Assembly (NCBI GenBank): GCA_025929535.1
Contig: JAICLZ010000018.1
Location: forward strand, 1 to 63,186
Direction: 5' to 3'
Length of the DNA stretch: 63,186 nucleotides
Origin: Gemmatimonadaceae bacterium
GTDB taxonomy: Bacteria > Gemmatimonadota > Gemmatimonadetes > Gemmatimonadales > Gemmatimonadaceae
Position numbers and translations under genes: made by a program. This document shows positions 35,024 through 44,095 of the stretch, in pieces (within the stretch, counting starts at the first letter, position 1; each line of letters starts with the position of its first letter). The notes beneath the pieces are model-generated. The model saw nothing but the letters and a program-made list of their open reading frames with translations, did not search any database and was not told where the DNA came from.

Positions 35024-37198
35024 ATGAAGACGCTCCTTTTCCTGCTCTCGGCCACCATCCTTTCGTGCGCACACGATGCGGCGCAGAGCGCGGATGCCGC
35101 GCGGTGGAAGCAGCAGGCGGCGGCGATCACGATCGTGCGCGATGATTGGGGCATCCCGCACGTGCACGGAAAGACGGATGCCGATGCGGTATTCGGAATG
35201 GTATACGCACAGGCGGAGGACGACTTCAATCGCGTGGAGACGAACTACATCGACGCGATGGGCCGGCGCGCCGAAGCCGAGGGCGAGAGCGCGATCTACC
35301 GCGACCTGCGCATGAAGCTCTTCATCGATCCCGACACTCTCAAGGCGGCGTACGCGACGAGCCCGGACTGGCTCAAGAAGCTGATGGTGGCGTGGGCCGA
35401 TGGGTTGAACTTCTACCTGTACACGCATCCCTCGGTGAAGCCGCGCGTGATCACGCACTTCGAGCCCTGGATGGCGCTGTCGTTCTCGGAGGGAAGCATC
35501 GGTGGAGACCTGAGCCACGTGTCCATTCCGGCGATTCAGGCCTTCTATGGCGATTCGTCCGCGAGCCGCATGTTCGCATCGAGGCCATTCCGGTTTCAGG
35601 AGCCGTCGGGCTCCAACGGGATAGCGATCGCCCCGTCGAACACCGTCGATCACCACGCGCTGTTGCTGATCAATCCGCACACCTCGTTCTATTTTCGCGC
35701 CGAGCTTCAGATGACGAGCGACGAAGGGTTGAACGCGTACGGCGCGACCACGTGGGGCCAGTTCTTCGTGTACCAGGGATTCAACACGCGAACCGGATGG
35801 ATGCACACCACGAGCGGGGCGGATGTGGTCGATGAGTACGCCGAGAGCATCGTGAAGAAGGGAGACGGCCTGTTCTACAAGTACGGCTCCGGACTGCGGC
35901 CGGTCGCGGTGGAGACGATCGCGATACCGTACCGCACGGCCAGCGGGATGCAGACGAGATCGTTCACCGTCTATCGCACGCTCCATGGGCCCATCGTTCG
36001 GAGCGCGAACGGAAAATGGATCAGCGTACGTTTGATGAACGAGCCGGTGAAGGCGCTCACGCAGTCGTACGAGCGCACGAAGTCGACGAGTTACAAGTCG
36101 TACCGCGAAACGATGGAGCTGCACACGAACTCGTCCAACAACACGATCTTCGCCGATGCCGACGGGGACATTGCCTACTTTCACGCCAACTTCGTTCCGG
36201 TCCGCGATACGCAGTTCGATTGGCGCAAGCCGGTGGATGGGAGCAACCCCGCCACGGACTGGAAAGGCGCCACGTCGATCGACAGCAGCCCGCATCTGCT
36301 GAATCCTCCCAACGGCTGGCTGTACAACTCGAACAACTGGCCATATTCGGCGGCCGGACCGCGTTACAGCCCCAGGAAAGCCGATTATCCCGCGTACATG
36401 GACGTTGGGATGGAGAGCCCGCGCGGCATCCACGCCATCCGCGTGCTGTCCGACAAGAAGGATTTCACGATGCAGTCGCTCATCGATGCGGCCTACGACA
36501 GCTACCAGCCGGCATTCGCGGAGCTCATCCCCACGTTGATCAAGGCGTATGATGAGACACCCGCGTCGGATCCGCTCAAGAAGAAGGTGGCGGAGCAGAT
36601 CGCGATGCTGCGCACGTGGGACTATCGGTGGGGCGTGTCCTCCGTGCCGAACACGCTCGCCTGCTACTGGGGCGACGAGCTTGGCATGCGCGTGCACGCG
36701 GATGCCGACGGTGAGGACATGTCGATCTATCAGTACATGGCCACACGAACATCCGCGCACGAGAAGCTCGATGCACTCGCGTTCGTGTCGGACTCGCTGA
36801 CGAAGAACTTCGGCACCTGGAAGATGCCGTGGGGCGAGATCAACCGCTTCCAGCGCCTCACCGATGACATCGTGCATCCGTTCAACGATGCGGCCCCCAG
36901 CATTCCCGTGGGCTTCGCATCCGCACGCTGGGGCTCTCTCGCATCGTTCGCCCCCTGGGAGGAGGAGCACACCAGGAAGATCTACGGCACCGGCGGCAAC
37001 AGCTTCGTGGCGGTGGTCGAGTTCGGCGACAGCGTGCGAGCGCGCGCGATCACCGCGGGCGGCGAGAGCGGAGACAGCGCATCGAAGCACTTCAGGGATC
37101 AGGCCGTTCGCTACAGCACGGGCGACTTGCGCGAGGTCTACTTCTACCCGTCCCAACTCGTGGGCCACACGGAACGAAGCTATCATCCGGGAAGCTGA
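35024..37198 (+). CDS. Penicillin acylase family (S45) amidohydrolase, lipoprotein-like
   Basis: 724 residues. N-terminus LLFLLSATILSCAHD looks like a lipobox (Cys at about 15). Ntn-hydrolase precursor: alpha part starts with ITIVRDDWGIPHVHGKTDAD; the self-cleavage site is the Gly-Ser in PSGSNGIAIAPS, giving a beta chain with N-terminal Ser. Beta part contains NPHTSFYFRAELQM and TLHGPIV. Relatives hydrolyse penicillins, acyl-homoserine lactones or related amides; the substrate cannot be chosen from sequence. Quorum quenching is possible but unproven. Confidence 0.9.
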   Translation: MKTLLFLLSATILSCAHDAAQSADAARWKQQAAAITIVRDDWGIPHVHGKTDADAVFGMVYAQAEDDFNRVETNYIDAMGRRAEAEGESAIYRDLRMKLFIDPDTLKAAYATSPDWLKKLMVAWADGLNFYLYTHPSVKPRVITHFEPWMALSFSEGSIGGDLSHVSIPAIQAFYGDSSASRMFASRPFRFQEPSGSNGIAIAPSNTVDHHALLLINPHTSFYFRAELQMTSDEGLNAYGATTWGQFFVYQGFNTRTGWMHTTSGADVVDEYAESIVKKGDGLFYKYGSGLRPVAVETIAIPYRTASGMQTRSFTVYRTLHGPIVRSANGKWISVRLMNEPVKALTQSYERTKSTSYKSYRETMELHTNSSNNTIFADADGDIAYFHANFVPVRDTQFDWRKPVDGSNPATDWKGATSIDSSPHLLNPPNGWLYNSNNWPYSAAGPRYSPRKADYPAYMDVGMESPRGIHAIRVLSDKKDFTMQSLIDAAYDSYQPAFAELIPTLIKAYDETPASDPLKKKVAEQIAMLRTWDYRWGVSSVPNTLACYWGDELGMRVHADADGEDMSIYQYMATRTSAHEKLDALAFVSDSLTKNFGTWKMPWGEINRFQRLTDDIVHPFNDAAPSIPVGFASARWGSLASFAPWEEEHTRKIYGTGGNSFVAVVEFGDSVRARAITAGGESGDSASKHFRDQAVRYSTGDLREVYFYPSQLVGHTERSYHPGS

Positions 37199-37336
37199 AA
37201 CATCTCGGAGGAGCCATGACCGCCGGCCTGCGCGCGCTCTGCGAGGCGGCGGTGACCCGAGCACCTCCGGGCGATCTGTTAGCTTTGCGAAAGTCGCACG
37301 TCGTTAGCTGCTCAACTCATTCAGCTACAACAGACC

Positions 37337-37756
37337 ATGCCGGAGCTACGGTCGATTCAGCGCGCCAGCGGTCCGTTCGAAGTCACGCTCGCTCCACTCG
37401 CATCGGCCTGGGCCGGCGACCCGGCGCCCCTCGCCAGGATGTCCATCGAGAAGCAGTTCACCGGCGATCTCTCGGCCTCCAGCCGGGGCGAGATGCTGTC
37501 CGCGAGCACCGCGGTCAAGGGTTCTGCAGGCTATGTCGCGATCGAGAAGGTGACGGGCACGCTGCATGGCCGCGAAGGCACCTTCGTGCTGCAGCACACG
37601 GGCACGATGGACCGCGGTGTGCCATCGCTCGCGATCACCGTCGTCCCGGATTCCGGAACGGGTGCGCTCGCGGGTCTCACGGGCAGCATGCAGATCATCA
37701 TCGACAACAAGCGGCACTCGTACATCTTCGACTATTCGTTCGCGGATGCGGCCTGA
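37337..37756 (+). CDS. DUF3224 protein
   Basis: 139 residues. Family pattern: ASGPFEVTLAPL, ARMSIEKQFTGDLSASSRGE, GSAGYVAIEKVTGTLHGREG, TFVLQHTGTMDRGVP and LTGSMQIIIDNKRHSYIFDY. A single beta-barrel-type cytoplasmic protein of unknown function, found mainly in soil bacteria. It has its own 140-base upstream region with no convincing promoter. Confidence 0.85.
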   Translation: MPELRSIQRASGPFEVTLAPLASAWAGDPAPLARMSIEKQFTGDLSASSRGEMLSASTAVKGSAGYVAIEKVTGTLHGREGTFVLQHTGTMDRGVPSLAITVVPDSGTGALAGLTGSMQIIIDNKRHSYIFDYSFADAA

Positions 37757-37790
37757 GCGCCACGTCGCACATTCTTCCCAGGAGAGCCCC

Positions 37791-38018
37791 ATGGATGAGG
37801 ACGCGTTCAACCTCTCGATTCGCAAGTTCCTGAAGCATTTCGGTGTCACCGCCCAGCGCGAGATCGAGAACCACGTGCGCAAGGCGATCGAGGATGGGAA
37901 GCTGCGCGGCGACGAAGCCGTACCGGTGCGTGCCACGCTCGTCATCGATGGTCTCTTGCGCGACTTCCACATCGACTCGACGATTACGCTGTCGGCCTCG
38001 GCTGCGCAGACATCGTAG
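37791..38018 (+). CDS. DUF6494 family small protein
   Basis: 75 residues from ATG at 37791 (CAGGAGAG upstream). The motif DEDAFNLSIRKFLKHFGVTA with QREIENHVRKAIEDGKL is characteristic of this small conserved family of unknown role. Follows DUF3224 after 34 bases, so may be co-transcribed. Confidence 0.75.
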   Translation: MDEDAFNLSIRKFLKHFGVTAQREIENHVRKAIEDGKLRGDEAVPVRATLVIDGLLRDFHIDSTITLSASAAQTS

Positions 38019-38044
38019 CGACGTCGCGGCGACAGCGCGCGGGC

Positions 38045-38506
38045 ATGCAGACGCTCGCGACGATCGGCTACCAGAGCGCGACGCCGGACAGCTTCCTGCG
38101 CGCGCTCGAGAGCGCACGCGTGGAGCTGCTCGCGGACATTCGTGCGGTGGCCAGCTCGCGGCGGCCCGGCTTCTCGAAGTCGAAGCTCGCGGCGGGCGTC
38201 GCCGAGGCGGGCATCGACTACCTGCACCTCCGCGCGCTGGGAACGCCCGCCGATGGACGCGCAGCCGCGCGCTCCGGCCGACACGCGGAGATGCGCAGGA
38301 TCTTTCTGGCGCACATGACTTCGCCCGAGGCGCGGGATGCGCTCGCTGATCTCGCGCGCATCGTGCGCTCCGGGCGACGCGTGTGCCTGCTGTGCTTCGA
38401 AGCCGATCCCGCCCACTGTCATCGCGACATCGTAGCGTCGATGCTCGCCGAGATGATGCCACTCGAGATCGTGCACCTCGTTCCGGACGCGGACCCGCTC
38501 CATTAG
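38045..38506 (+). CDS. DUF488 family protein
   Basis: 153 residues. N-terminus TLATIGYQSATPDSFLRAL, ELLADIRAVASSRRPGFSKS and YLHLRALGTP, and the C-terminal Cys/His signature LCFEADPAHCHRDIVASML are diagnostic. The family may bind nucleic acid or metal; function is not established. Confidence 0.88.
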   Translation: MQTLATIGYQSATPDSFLRALESARVELLADIRAVASSRRPGFSKSKLAAGVAEAGIDYLHLRALGTPADGRAAARSGRHAEMRRIFLAHMTSPEARDALADLARIVRSGRRVCLLCFEADPAHCHRDIVASMLAEMMPLEIVHLVPDADPLH

Positions 38507-38523
38507 TCCGAGGGGCCGAGCTT

Positions 38524-39951
38524 CTAGGGCGCGGTCTCGTTCGTGAGCGGTGGCAGCCCGGGACGCGACGTGGTAGCGGTGCGCGCGGCCACCGATTGCT
38601 GCGTGCTCACGCGCGCGAGCAGCTGCGCTCGAGACATCCGCTCCCACGCGAGATGCCAGCGGTAAATCCCGTGATCGTACTTCGCGCCCGAATACCACAG
38701 CGTGACGACGCCGGCATCGGCATCGAAGTCCACCGTCGAGCGATAGACGATGTCCTGGAGCGCCTCACTCGCGCCCCGCAGGAGCACGGGTGCCGGATAC
38801 GAAGTCCAGTGCAGCCCATCGGCACTCGTTGCGAAGCGGAGTCTGTCCGTCGTGCAGCCCCCGGCGATCTTCACCGGGTACACGGCCCAGTACTCGTTGC
38901 GCGACGGAATCCACTCGACATCGATGTGCCACGCAAACCCGTCGGGATCGCTCAACGATGCCGTTTGCGGGGCCGACCAGTGAACTCCATCGATGGACCG
39001 GCGAAGCTCCACCGTGGTCGATGACGAGCCGCAGCCGATGACGCCCGCGTTGACACTCCACATCAGCCACTCCGTGGAGCTTCGGCGCACGATCGTGGGA
39101 GAGATGATGAGATGATTCGGCGCATGCACGGAAAGCTCGGGCGTGCTCCACGCCACGCCGTTCGACGAGCGAACCATCCAGATCTCGTTCTCGCTCGTCA
39201 CGCGCCGGTAGTAGATCCGTAGCTCGTTCGCATCCGGATCGTACAGCATGTCGGGATCGGACAGATAGCCGCCCAGATCCGGACGCTCCAGCGGATTCGT
39301 CACGCCTCCGGGAATCGCCCAGTCGATACCGGTGCTTCCCGTGTACAGCGATGGATTCTCGTACGCGGCATCACCGCCCGGATACGGCGTGGCGACGAGC
39401 CGGAATGGATCGCCGCTCCACGATGACGGCAGGCGCACGAAGTCCGGATGCACCGCCTGCCCCGATCCTTCGTACGTCACGATCGAAAGCGCGTGCACGT
39501 CCGTGACGGGCAGTGCGTCGGCATATGCACTCGCGTGCGCGGTGGCTCCGCCATCCGCCGTCACGACGAGCGTGTGCGTGCCCGGCGTGGCGTCGAGCCG
39601 CCAACGCGCACGGACGTCGCCGTTACCATCGGTCGTTTCCGATTCGGGAGTGATCACATCGCCGGCGCCCAGCTCGGACGACCACGCGACGTGCACCCCC
39701 ACGAGTGGCCGTTGCGAAGCGTCGCGCAGTTGCACGACCACCGGCGCGGGGAGCTCCGTGCCCGCCGTCGCGTGCTGGCCGTCGCCTGCAGCCACCTCGA
39801 GCAGTGCCGGCGCCGGTGCCATGCTGTCGCTGCATGCCCACATGGACAGCGTTGCGGCCATCGCCAGAACGAGCGACGGGCGCGCGCTGGCAGTGATCCG
39901 AGCGCGGGAATTGCAATCGAGGTACGGGCGATGCGTGAACGGCACGAGCAT
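38524..39951 (-). CDS. Lipoprotein with Ig-like domain and sialidase/GH43-type beta-propeller
   Basis: 475 residues if ATG 39951 is used; GTG at 39945 with GGAAGG just upstream is also possible. Lipobox in LSMWACSD (Cys about residue 41). Residues about 45-150 resemble a bacterial Ig-like (Big) domain (RPLVGVHVAWSSELGAGDVI), followed by a five- or six-bladed propeller with repeated WSTP/WSAP-type strands (YYRRVTSENEIWMVRSSNG, VELRRSIDGVHWSAPQ, RFATSADGLHWTSYP). Likely carbohydrate- or ligand-binding; catalytic residues not identified. Confidence 0.75.
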   Translation of the reverse strand: MLVPFTHRPYLDCNSRARITASARPSLVLAMAATLSMWACSDSMAPAPALLEVAAGDGQHATAGTELPAPVVVQLRDASQRPLVGVHVAWSSELGAGDVITPESETTDGNGDVRARWRLDATPGTHTLVVTADGGATAHASAYADALPVTDVHALSIVTYEGSGQAVHPDFVRLPSSWSGDPFRLVATPYPGGDAAYENPSLYTGSTGIDWAIPGGVTNPLERPDLGGYLSDPDMLYDPDANELRIYYRRVTSENEIWMVRSSNGVAWSTPELSVHAPNHLIISPTIVRRSSTEWLMWSVNAGVIGCGSSSTTVELRRSIDGVHWSAPQTASLSDPDGFAWHIDVEWIPSRNEYWAVYPVKIAGGCTTDRLRFATSADGLHWTSYPAPVLLRGASEALQDIVYRSTVDFDADAGVVTLWYSGAKYDHGIYRWHLAWERMSRAQLLARVSTQQSVAARTATTSRPGLPPLTNETAP

Positions 39952-40057
39952 CCTTCCGGGAAGCGGGATGGTGTTCCCCGAAAGACCTCCGCGTACGGGC
40001 TCGCGTCACCCCGACTACCGATTGCTCACATCACTCCTGCAACGCAGGTGAGGTCGC

Positions 40058-40207
40058 ATGATTCGCAAGCTGAAGAGCGGCGAGTATCGGCTGTACTCGC
40101 GCAAGAAGAATCCCAAGACGGGTAAGCGGCGCAATCTCGGCACGTTCAAGTCGCGCGCGGCGGCACAGAAGCACGAGAGAGCGGTCCAGTACTTCAAGCA
40201 CGCGTGA
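40058..40207 (+). CDS. Small basic protein (49 aa)
   Basis: Translates as a 49-residue, highly basic protein: starts MIRKLKSGEYRLYSRKKNPK, continues TGKRRNLGTFKSRAAAQKHE and ends RAVQYFKHA. A very similar short ORF is widespread in bacteria, often near metabolic genes, with no known function. The preceding sequence GCAGGTGAGG could serve as a ribosome binding site. Confidence 0.8.
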   Translation: MIRKLKSGEYRLYSRKKNPKTGKRRNLGTFKSRAAAQKHERAVQYFKHA

Positions 40208-40214
40208 GCAGCCG

Positions 40215-40243
40215 CTGACGTGAGGCGCCCGGCCCGTTAGCCT
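40215..40243 (+). promoter_or_regulatory. Predicted promoter of the SDR gene, leaderless
   Basis: CTGACG (40215-40220), 17-base spacer, TAGCCT (40238-40243), then exactly seven bases to the ATG at 40251. Supports 40251 rather than the out-of-frame ATG at 40246 as start. Confidence 0.5.
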
Positions 40244-40250
40244 TCATGCC

Positions 40251-41822
40251 ATGCCGATGCCACAGAATGAATCTCCCGGGAGCGCGATCGACGACGCGCT
40301 CCAGTCCCGCGTGCGCGAGGCGGCCCAGCTGCTGGAGGAGATCGGGCTCGATCGCGGCGTGCTCGCGCGGGTGTCCGCCGACGACCGGAAGCGTTTTCTC
40401 AACGCGGTGGGCGTCGTCTTCAGCCCCGACATCAACGCCCGCCGCCGCCTTCGCAAGGAAGCGATCAAGCAGCAGAAGGCGTCCGTGGTGCGACACGAGG
40501 ATCGCGTGTACGCCGAGACGGGGATTCGCAAGCTTCGTCGCGAGACGGTGTTCACCACGCCGAACGTCTTCCCGCCTGCGAGCCCCGATGCGATCGACGA
40601 CGAGCCGCACATCGCGGAGCTGAGCGAGTCGATTCACTGCTACGTGTGCAAACAGCACTTCACCGCGATCCATCACTTCTACGATCAGCTCTGCCCGCAG
40701 TGCGCGCGGCTCAACTTCGTGAAGCGAACGGAGCTCGCCGATCTGCGCGGCCGCGTCGCGCTCCTGACCGGCGGACGCGTCAAGATCGGCTACCAGGCGG
40801 GGCTCAAGCTCCTGCGTGCAGGCGCGAAGCTCATCGTCACGACGCGCTTTCCCCGCGACTCCGCCGCGCGCTACGCGAAGGAGCCCGACTTCGCGGAATG
40901 GGGCGATCGTCTCGAGATCTTCGGACTCGATCTTCGCCACACGCCAAGCGTGGAGGCGTTCTGTCACGAGCTGCTCACCACGCGCGACCGGCTGGACTTC
41001 ATCGTCAACAACGCGTGCCAGACGGTCCGTCGTCCGCCGGACTTCTACGAGCACATGATGGAAGGCGAGCGCGCCTCTCTGTGCGAGCTCCCCCCGCACG
41101 CCCGCAAGCTGCTCGGCGCGTACGAGGGGCTGCGTGGCTATCACATGCTGCCCGAGGCGGAGGGGAACGCGCTCGCGCCCGCAACGCTCGACCGTCGCAT
41201 CTCCGACGTCGCGGGCCTCACACACGCCGCGCAGCTGTCGCAGATCGCTCTCCTTCCGGAGGAGCGCCAGGCGCAGAAGGATCTCTTTCCGGAGGGGCAA
41301 CTCGATCAGGATCTGCAGCAGGTCGATCTCCGCGGGCGCAATTCGTGGCGACTCCTCATGGCGGAGGTGTCATCCGTGGAGCTGCTGGAGGTGCAGCTGG
41401 TGAACGCGATCGCGCCGTTCATCATCAACGCGCGGCTCAAGCCGCTCATGCTGCGAACCCCCGGGCGCGACAAGCACATCGTCAACGTGTCCGCCGTGGA
41501 GGGCCAGTTCTATCGGCCATTCAAGACTACGCGGCACCCGCACACGAACATGGCGAAGGCCGCGCTCAACATGATGACGCGCACCGCCGCGAAGGATTAC
41601 TTCACGGACGGCATTCACATGAACAGCGTCGACACGGGTTGGGTGACGGATGAGGATCCGGTGGAGATCGCGGCGCGCAAGGTGGCCGAGCATCGCTTCC
41701 ATCCGCCGCTGGACATTGTCGATGGCGCGGCGCGCATCGTCGATCCGATCATCTCGGGCATCAACACCGGCACGCACGTGTGGGGCAAGTTTCTCAAGGA
41801 CTATGTTCCCACGGACTGGTAA
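40251..41822 (+). CDS. Non-classical SDR oxidoreductase with N-terminal helical region and zinc ribbon
   Basis: 523 residues. About 1-120: helical region unlike standard SDRs. A CxxC pair near 125-155 (HCYVCKQHF and LCPQCARLN) looks like a zinc ribbon. Rossmann part from about 163: [20 protein letters not shown] as nucleotide loop, [33 protein letters not shown]. The classical YxxxK catalytic tyrosine is missing: the site reads [11 protein letters not shown], with Thr at the Tyr position, Lys kept. So activity may be altered or lost; the [13 protein letters not shown] loop suggests a distinct subfamily. Substrate unknown. Confidence 0.8.
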   Translation: MPMPQNESPGSAIDDALQSRVREAAQLLEEIGLDRGVLARVSADDRKRFLNAVGVVFSPDINARRRLRKEAIKQQKASVVRHEDRVYAETGIRKLRRETVFTTPNVFPPASPDAIDDEPHIAELSESIHCYVCKQHFTAIHHFYDQLCPQCARLNFVKRTELADLRGRVALLTGGRVKIGYQAGLKLLRAGAKLIVTTRFPRDSAARYAKEPDFAEWGDRLEIFGLDLRHTPSVEAFCHELLTTRDRLDFIVNNACQTVRRPPDFYEHMMEGERASLCELPPHARKLLGAYEGLRGYHMLPEAEGNALAPATLDRRISDVAGLTHAAQLSQIALLPEERQAQKDLFPEGQLDQDLQQVDLRGRNSWRLLMAEVSSVELLEVQLVNAIAPFIINARLKPLMLRTPGRDKHIVNVSAVEGQFYRPFKTTRHPHTNMAKAALNMMTRTAAKDYFTDGIHMNSVDTGWVTDEDPVEIAARKVAEHRFHPPLDIVDGAARIVDPIISGINTGTHVWGKFLKDYVPTDW

Positions 41823-41843
41823 TTCCACGAGGAGCCGCGCTCG

Positions 41844-42290
41844 ATGAATGCGAAAACCCGCTCGCTTCTCGCGACCCTGGCGCTGGTCGTGTGCATCGTG
41901 CTGCTCTTCGTGCGGCACGCACTGATCGCAGCGAATCCGATCGGGCTCGCGCTGCAGGTGCTCGCCGCGCTGCTCATGCTGTGGGCGCGACTCACCTTCG
42001 GCATGCGCAGCTTTCACGCGACGGCCAATCCAACCGCCGGCGGACTCGTGACGGCAGGCCCCTACCGGTATTGGCGGCACCCGATCTATGCGGCGGTGCT
42101 GCTCTTCACGTGGACGGGCATCCTCGCGCACGGAGCCGCACCCACGCTCACCGATCTCGCGCTCGGCGCGCTCGCAACGGCGATGACGCTCGTGCGCGTC
42201 CTGGCGGAGGAGCAGCTGCTGCGCGTCGCGATCCCCGAGTACGCCGGCTACGCCGCCCGCACCAAACGATTCATTCCTTTTGTGCTCTGA
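41844..42290 (+). CDS. Isoprenylcysteine carboxyl methyltransferase-like (ICMT/PEMT) membrane protein
   Basis: 148 residues, three to four transmembrane helices. SAM-binding block PYRYWRHPIYAAVLLFTWTG with RHPxY and the C-terminal EEQLLRVAIPEYAGYAARTK are family hallmarks. Such proteins methylate small lipophilic substrates; the bacterial role is usually unknown. Preceded by GAGGAG; follows the SDR gene by 21 bases, so it may be co-transcribed. Confidence 0.85.
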   Translation: MNAKTRSLLATLALVVCIVLLFVRHALIAANPIGLALQVLAALLMLWARLTFGMRSFHATANPTAGGLVTAGPYRYWRHPIYAAVLLFTWTGILAHGAAPTLTDLALGALATAMTLVRVLAEEQLLRVAIPEYAGYAARTKRFIPFVL

Positions 42291-42352
42291 GTGCGCGCAG
42301 CTCGTGACGCATCACGAGGTGCGAGCGGACCGCTGAGCGGCGAGCGAGCGGA

Positions 42353-42383
42353 TTGACACACGTCGGACAGGACCGGGTAGTCT
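42353..42383 (+). promoter_or_regulatory. Predicted promoter of the PH-like gene
   Basis: TTGACA (42353-42358, perfect -35), 19-base spacer, TAGTCT (42378-42383), ATG at 42390 six bases after it. The spacer is longer than usual. Confidence 0.5.
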
Positions 42384-42389
42384 CTCCGC

Positions 42390-42866
42390 ATGACAACCCC
42401 CGAGAATTTCCCGTTCGAGCTGGAGCCCGGCGAGCGCGTGCTCTGGTCCGGTGCTCCGCGAACAGGCCTGGCGTTTCGGTCGGCCGATTTTCTTCAGGTG
42501 CCGATCAGTCTGATCATCCTCTACGTATTGGCGAAGCAGTTTCGGTACATGAGCGTCGCGGGGCCCTTGGATGTGGCCATTGCAACCGTGATCACCGTGG
42601 CCGTGTTCTACGTCGCGGTGGGCCGCTTCTGCTTCGGCGCGTTTCGTCGGGGGAAAACCGCGTACGACCTCACGTCGGAGCGCACGCTCATCCGGGAATC
42701 GGTGCTCTCGAACTTCGTCAAGTCGTTCCCGTTGAACACGATCACGGACACGTATCTCTTCGATCTGCCCGCTAACGCCGCGGCTTCCAGCCAAAGCGAG
42801 CGAGCGAGACGCGGCCTCCGCCGTCGAACACGACACCTTCGCGCTCGAGCAGCTGCTGCTGAATGA
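42390..42866 (+). pseudogene. Truncated PH-like (bPH2-type) membrane protein gene running into the convergent gene
   Basis: The first 125 or so residues look genuine: FELEPGERVLWSGAPRTGL, two transmembrane helices (about 35-51 and 60-81) and the PH-like strand SERTLIRESVLSNFVKSFPL. The protein should then continue with further PH strands, but from about residue 128 the frame reads ANAAASSQSERARRGLRRRT, which is the antisense of the alkyltransferase-like gene. It stops at 42866 after a 95-base overlap. This suggests a deletion removed the 3' end. It may still be expressed. Confidence 0.6.
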
Positions 42867-43131
42867 TCGAGCCGCCTGGCCCTTCGCGTCGCATGCTCAC
42901 GCGGCCCTGCGCGTTGATCACGCGATGCCAGGGGATCGTGCTGCTCGACGGCACGGCGGCCATGGCGTACCCCACCTGACGCGCCTGCCCCTCGAGTCCG
43001 GCGAGCGACGCAATCTGTCCATAACTCGCGACCTTGCCGCGCGGGATCTTCCGCACCTGGGCGTAGATGCGCTCCCGGCTCGACTCCGGGCGGGCGCGCG
43101 AAGGTCTGTTCGCCGATAGTGCTTTCTTCAT
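42772..43131 (-). CDS. Alkyltransferase-like protein (MGMT family without catalytic Cys)
   Basis: 119 residues. MGMT C-domain: YAQVRKIPRGKVASYGQIAS, GLEGQARQVGYAMAAVP and IPWHRVINAQGRVSMR. The active-site motif of MGMT is PCHRV; here it is PWHRV, the tryptophan form that defines ATL proteins (eATL/YbaZ). These bind O6-alkylguanine and hand it to nucleotide excision repair instead of dealkylating it. Intact start and length. Confidence 0.9.
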   Translation of the reverse strand: MKKALSANRPSRARPESSRERIYAQVRKIPRGKVASYGQIASLAGLEGQARQVGYAMAAVPSSSTIPWHRVINAQGRVSMRREGPGGSIIQQQLLEREGVVFDGGGRVSLARFGWKPRR

Positions 43132-43189
43132 TCGTGTGCCAGAATATACCCGCGCTCGCTCGATCTATTCAAGCAACCAGGAGATGTGC

Positions 43190-43573
43190 ATGAAGCAGAT
43201 CCTCGGCGTGGTCATCGGCTTCATCCTGTGGTCAGTGCTGTGGCTGAGCCTCAACCAGCTGCTGCTCGCCCTGGGAATCATGTCGCCTACCGTCACCGAG
43301 CCGCTCACCAATAGCACGCCTCTGCTGGTGCTGCTCGTCGGCAGTGTGCTCATCTCGCTCACGTCGGGGTACGTCACGGCTCGCATCGCAGGATTGGCCT
43401 GGGCCCTCCCGGCCGTCGCGCTCGGAGTGCTCCTGCTCGCGACCGGCGTGTTCGTCCAGCTCAAATTGTGGTATCTCATTCCACTCTGGTACCATCTCGC
43501 CTTCCTTCTCCTTCTCATCCCGATGACCCTACTCGGCGCGCGCGTCGGCGCGGGCTCGCGAAGCCGCGCGTGA
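43190..43573 (+). CDS. Small membrane protein, unknown
   Basis: 127 residues from ATG at 43190 with CAGGAG upstream; an ATG at 43184 is alternative. Four hydrophobic helices (first begins ILGVVIGFILWSVLWLSLNQ) and a basic tail. No family recognised. Stop and next start overlap as GTGA with the following gene. Confidence 0.65.
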   Translation: MKQILGVVIGFILWSVLWLSLNQLLLALGIMSPTVTEPLTNSTPLLVLLVGSVLISLTSGYVTARIAGLAWALPAVALGVLLLATGVFVQLKLWYLIPLWYHLAFLLLLIPMTLLGARVGAGSRSRA

Positions 43574-43977
43574 TCGTCCAGCGCGGAATGGAGGTCATCG
43601 CCGTCATTCTCGGCATCGCGGCGCTCGCGCTCATCTTCGCGCCCGAGCTCGTGCTGGCGCGCTTCGCGATCGAGCCAACCGAGGGAGCGATGGTGCTGGG
43701 GCAGCTGTACGGCGCGGCGCTGTTCGGACTCGCGATGACTACCTGGTTCGCGCGCACGATGCTGCTCGGCGGAATCTACGGGCGCTCGATCGTGGTCGGC
43801 GGATTCGCGCACGCACTCGTGGGCGTGTTCGCGCTGTTCCACGCGCTGCGGGCGTCGCTCGGCAACGCGTTCGTGTGGGGCGCCTTCCTGATCTACACCG
43901 CCCTCGCGCTCTGGTTTGGCACGCTGATGTTCGGCCGTGGTCCGGCGTCGCCGGCGGAGGACGTGTCGGCGGCCTGA
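43570..43977 (+). CDS. Small membrane protein, unknown
   Basis: 135 residues from GTG at 43570, chosen because it overlaps the upstream stop (GTGA). Four predicted helices: EVIAVILGIAALALIFAPEL, YGAALFGLAMTTWFAR, GGFAHALVGVFALFHAL and VWGAFLIYTALALWFGTLMF. Coupled to the preceding membrane gene, suggesting they work together. Confidence 0.65.
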   Translation: MIVQRGMEVIAVILGIAALALIFAPELVLARFAIEPTEGAMVLGQLYGAALFGLAMTTWFARTMLLGGIYGRSIVVGGFAHALVGVFALFHALRASLGNAFVWGAFLIYTALALWFGTLMFGRGPASPAEDVSAA

Positions 43978-44095
43978 GATCCGCGCCGGAAAAGTCGGGC
44001 CGCGGGCCTTTTCCGTCGTGTGCGTTCAGGTAGTCTTCATGAAGATGCCGGCGGTACTCCTCCGGCAACCCGCGTCGCGTTTTGGAGATGGGCTC

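Noticed and set aside
35006..37264. Long minus-strand ORF opposite the acylase
   Set aside because: No family features; the plus-strand gene is a clear S45 hydrolase.
37216..37833. ORF with a good GGAGGAG site before its ATG
   Set aside because: Reads out of frame through DUF3224 with Arg/His-rich content. A short leader peptide at its start cannot be excluded, but nothing supports it.
40246..40623. Alternative start and frame at ATG 40246
   Set aside because: Out of frame with the SDR domains; the -10 spacing favours the ATG at 40251.
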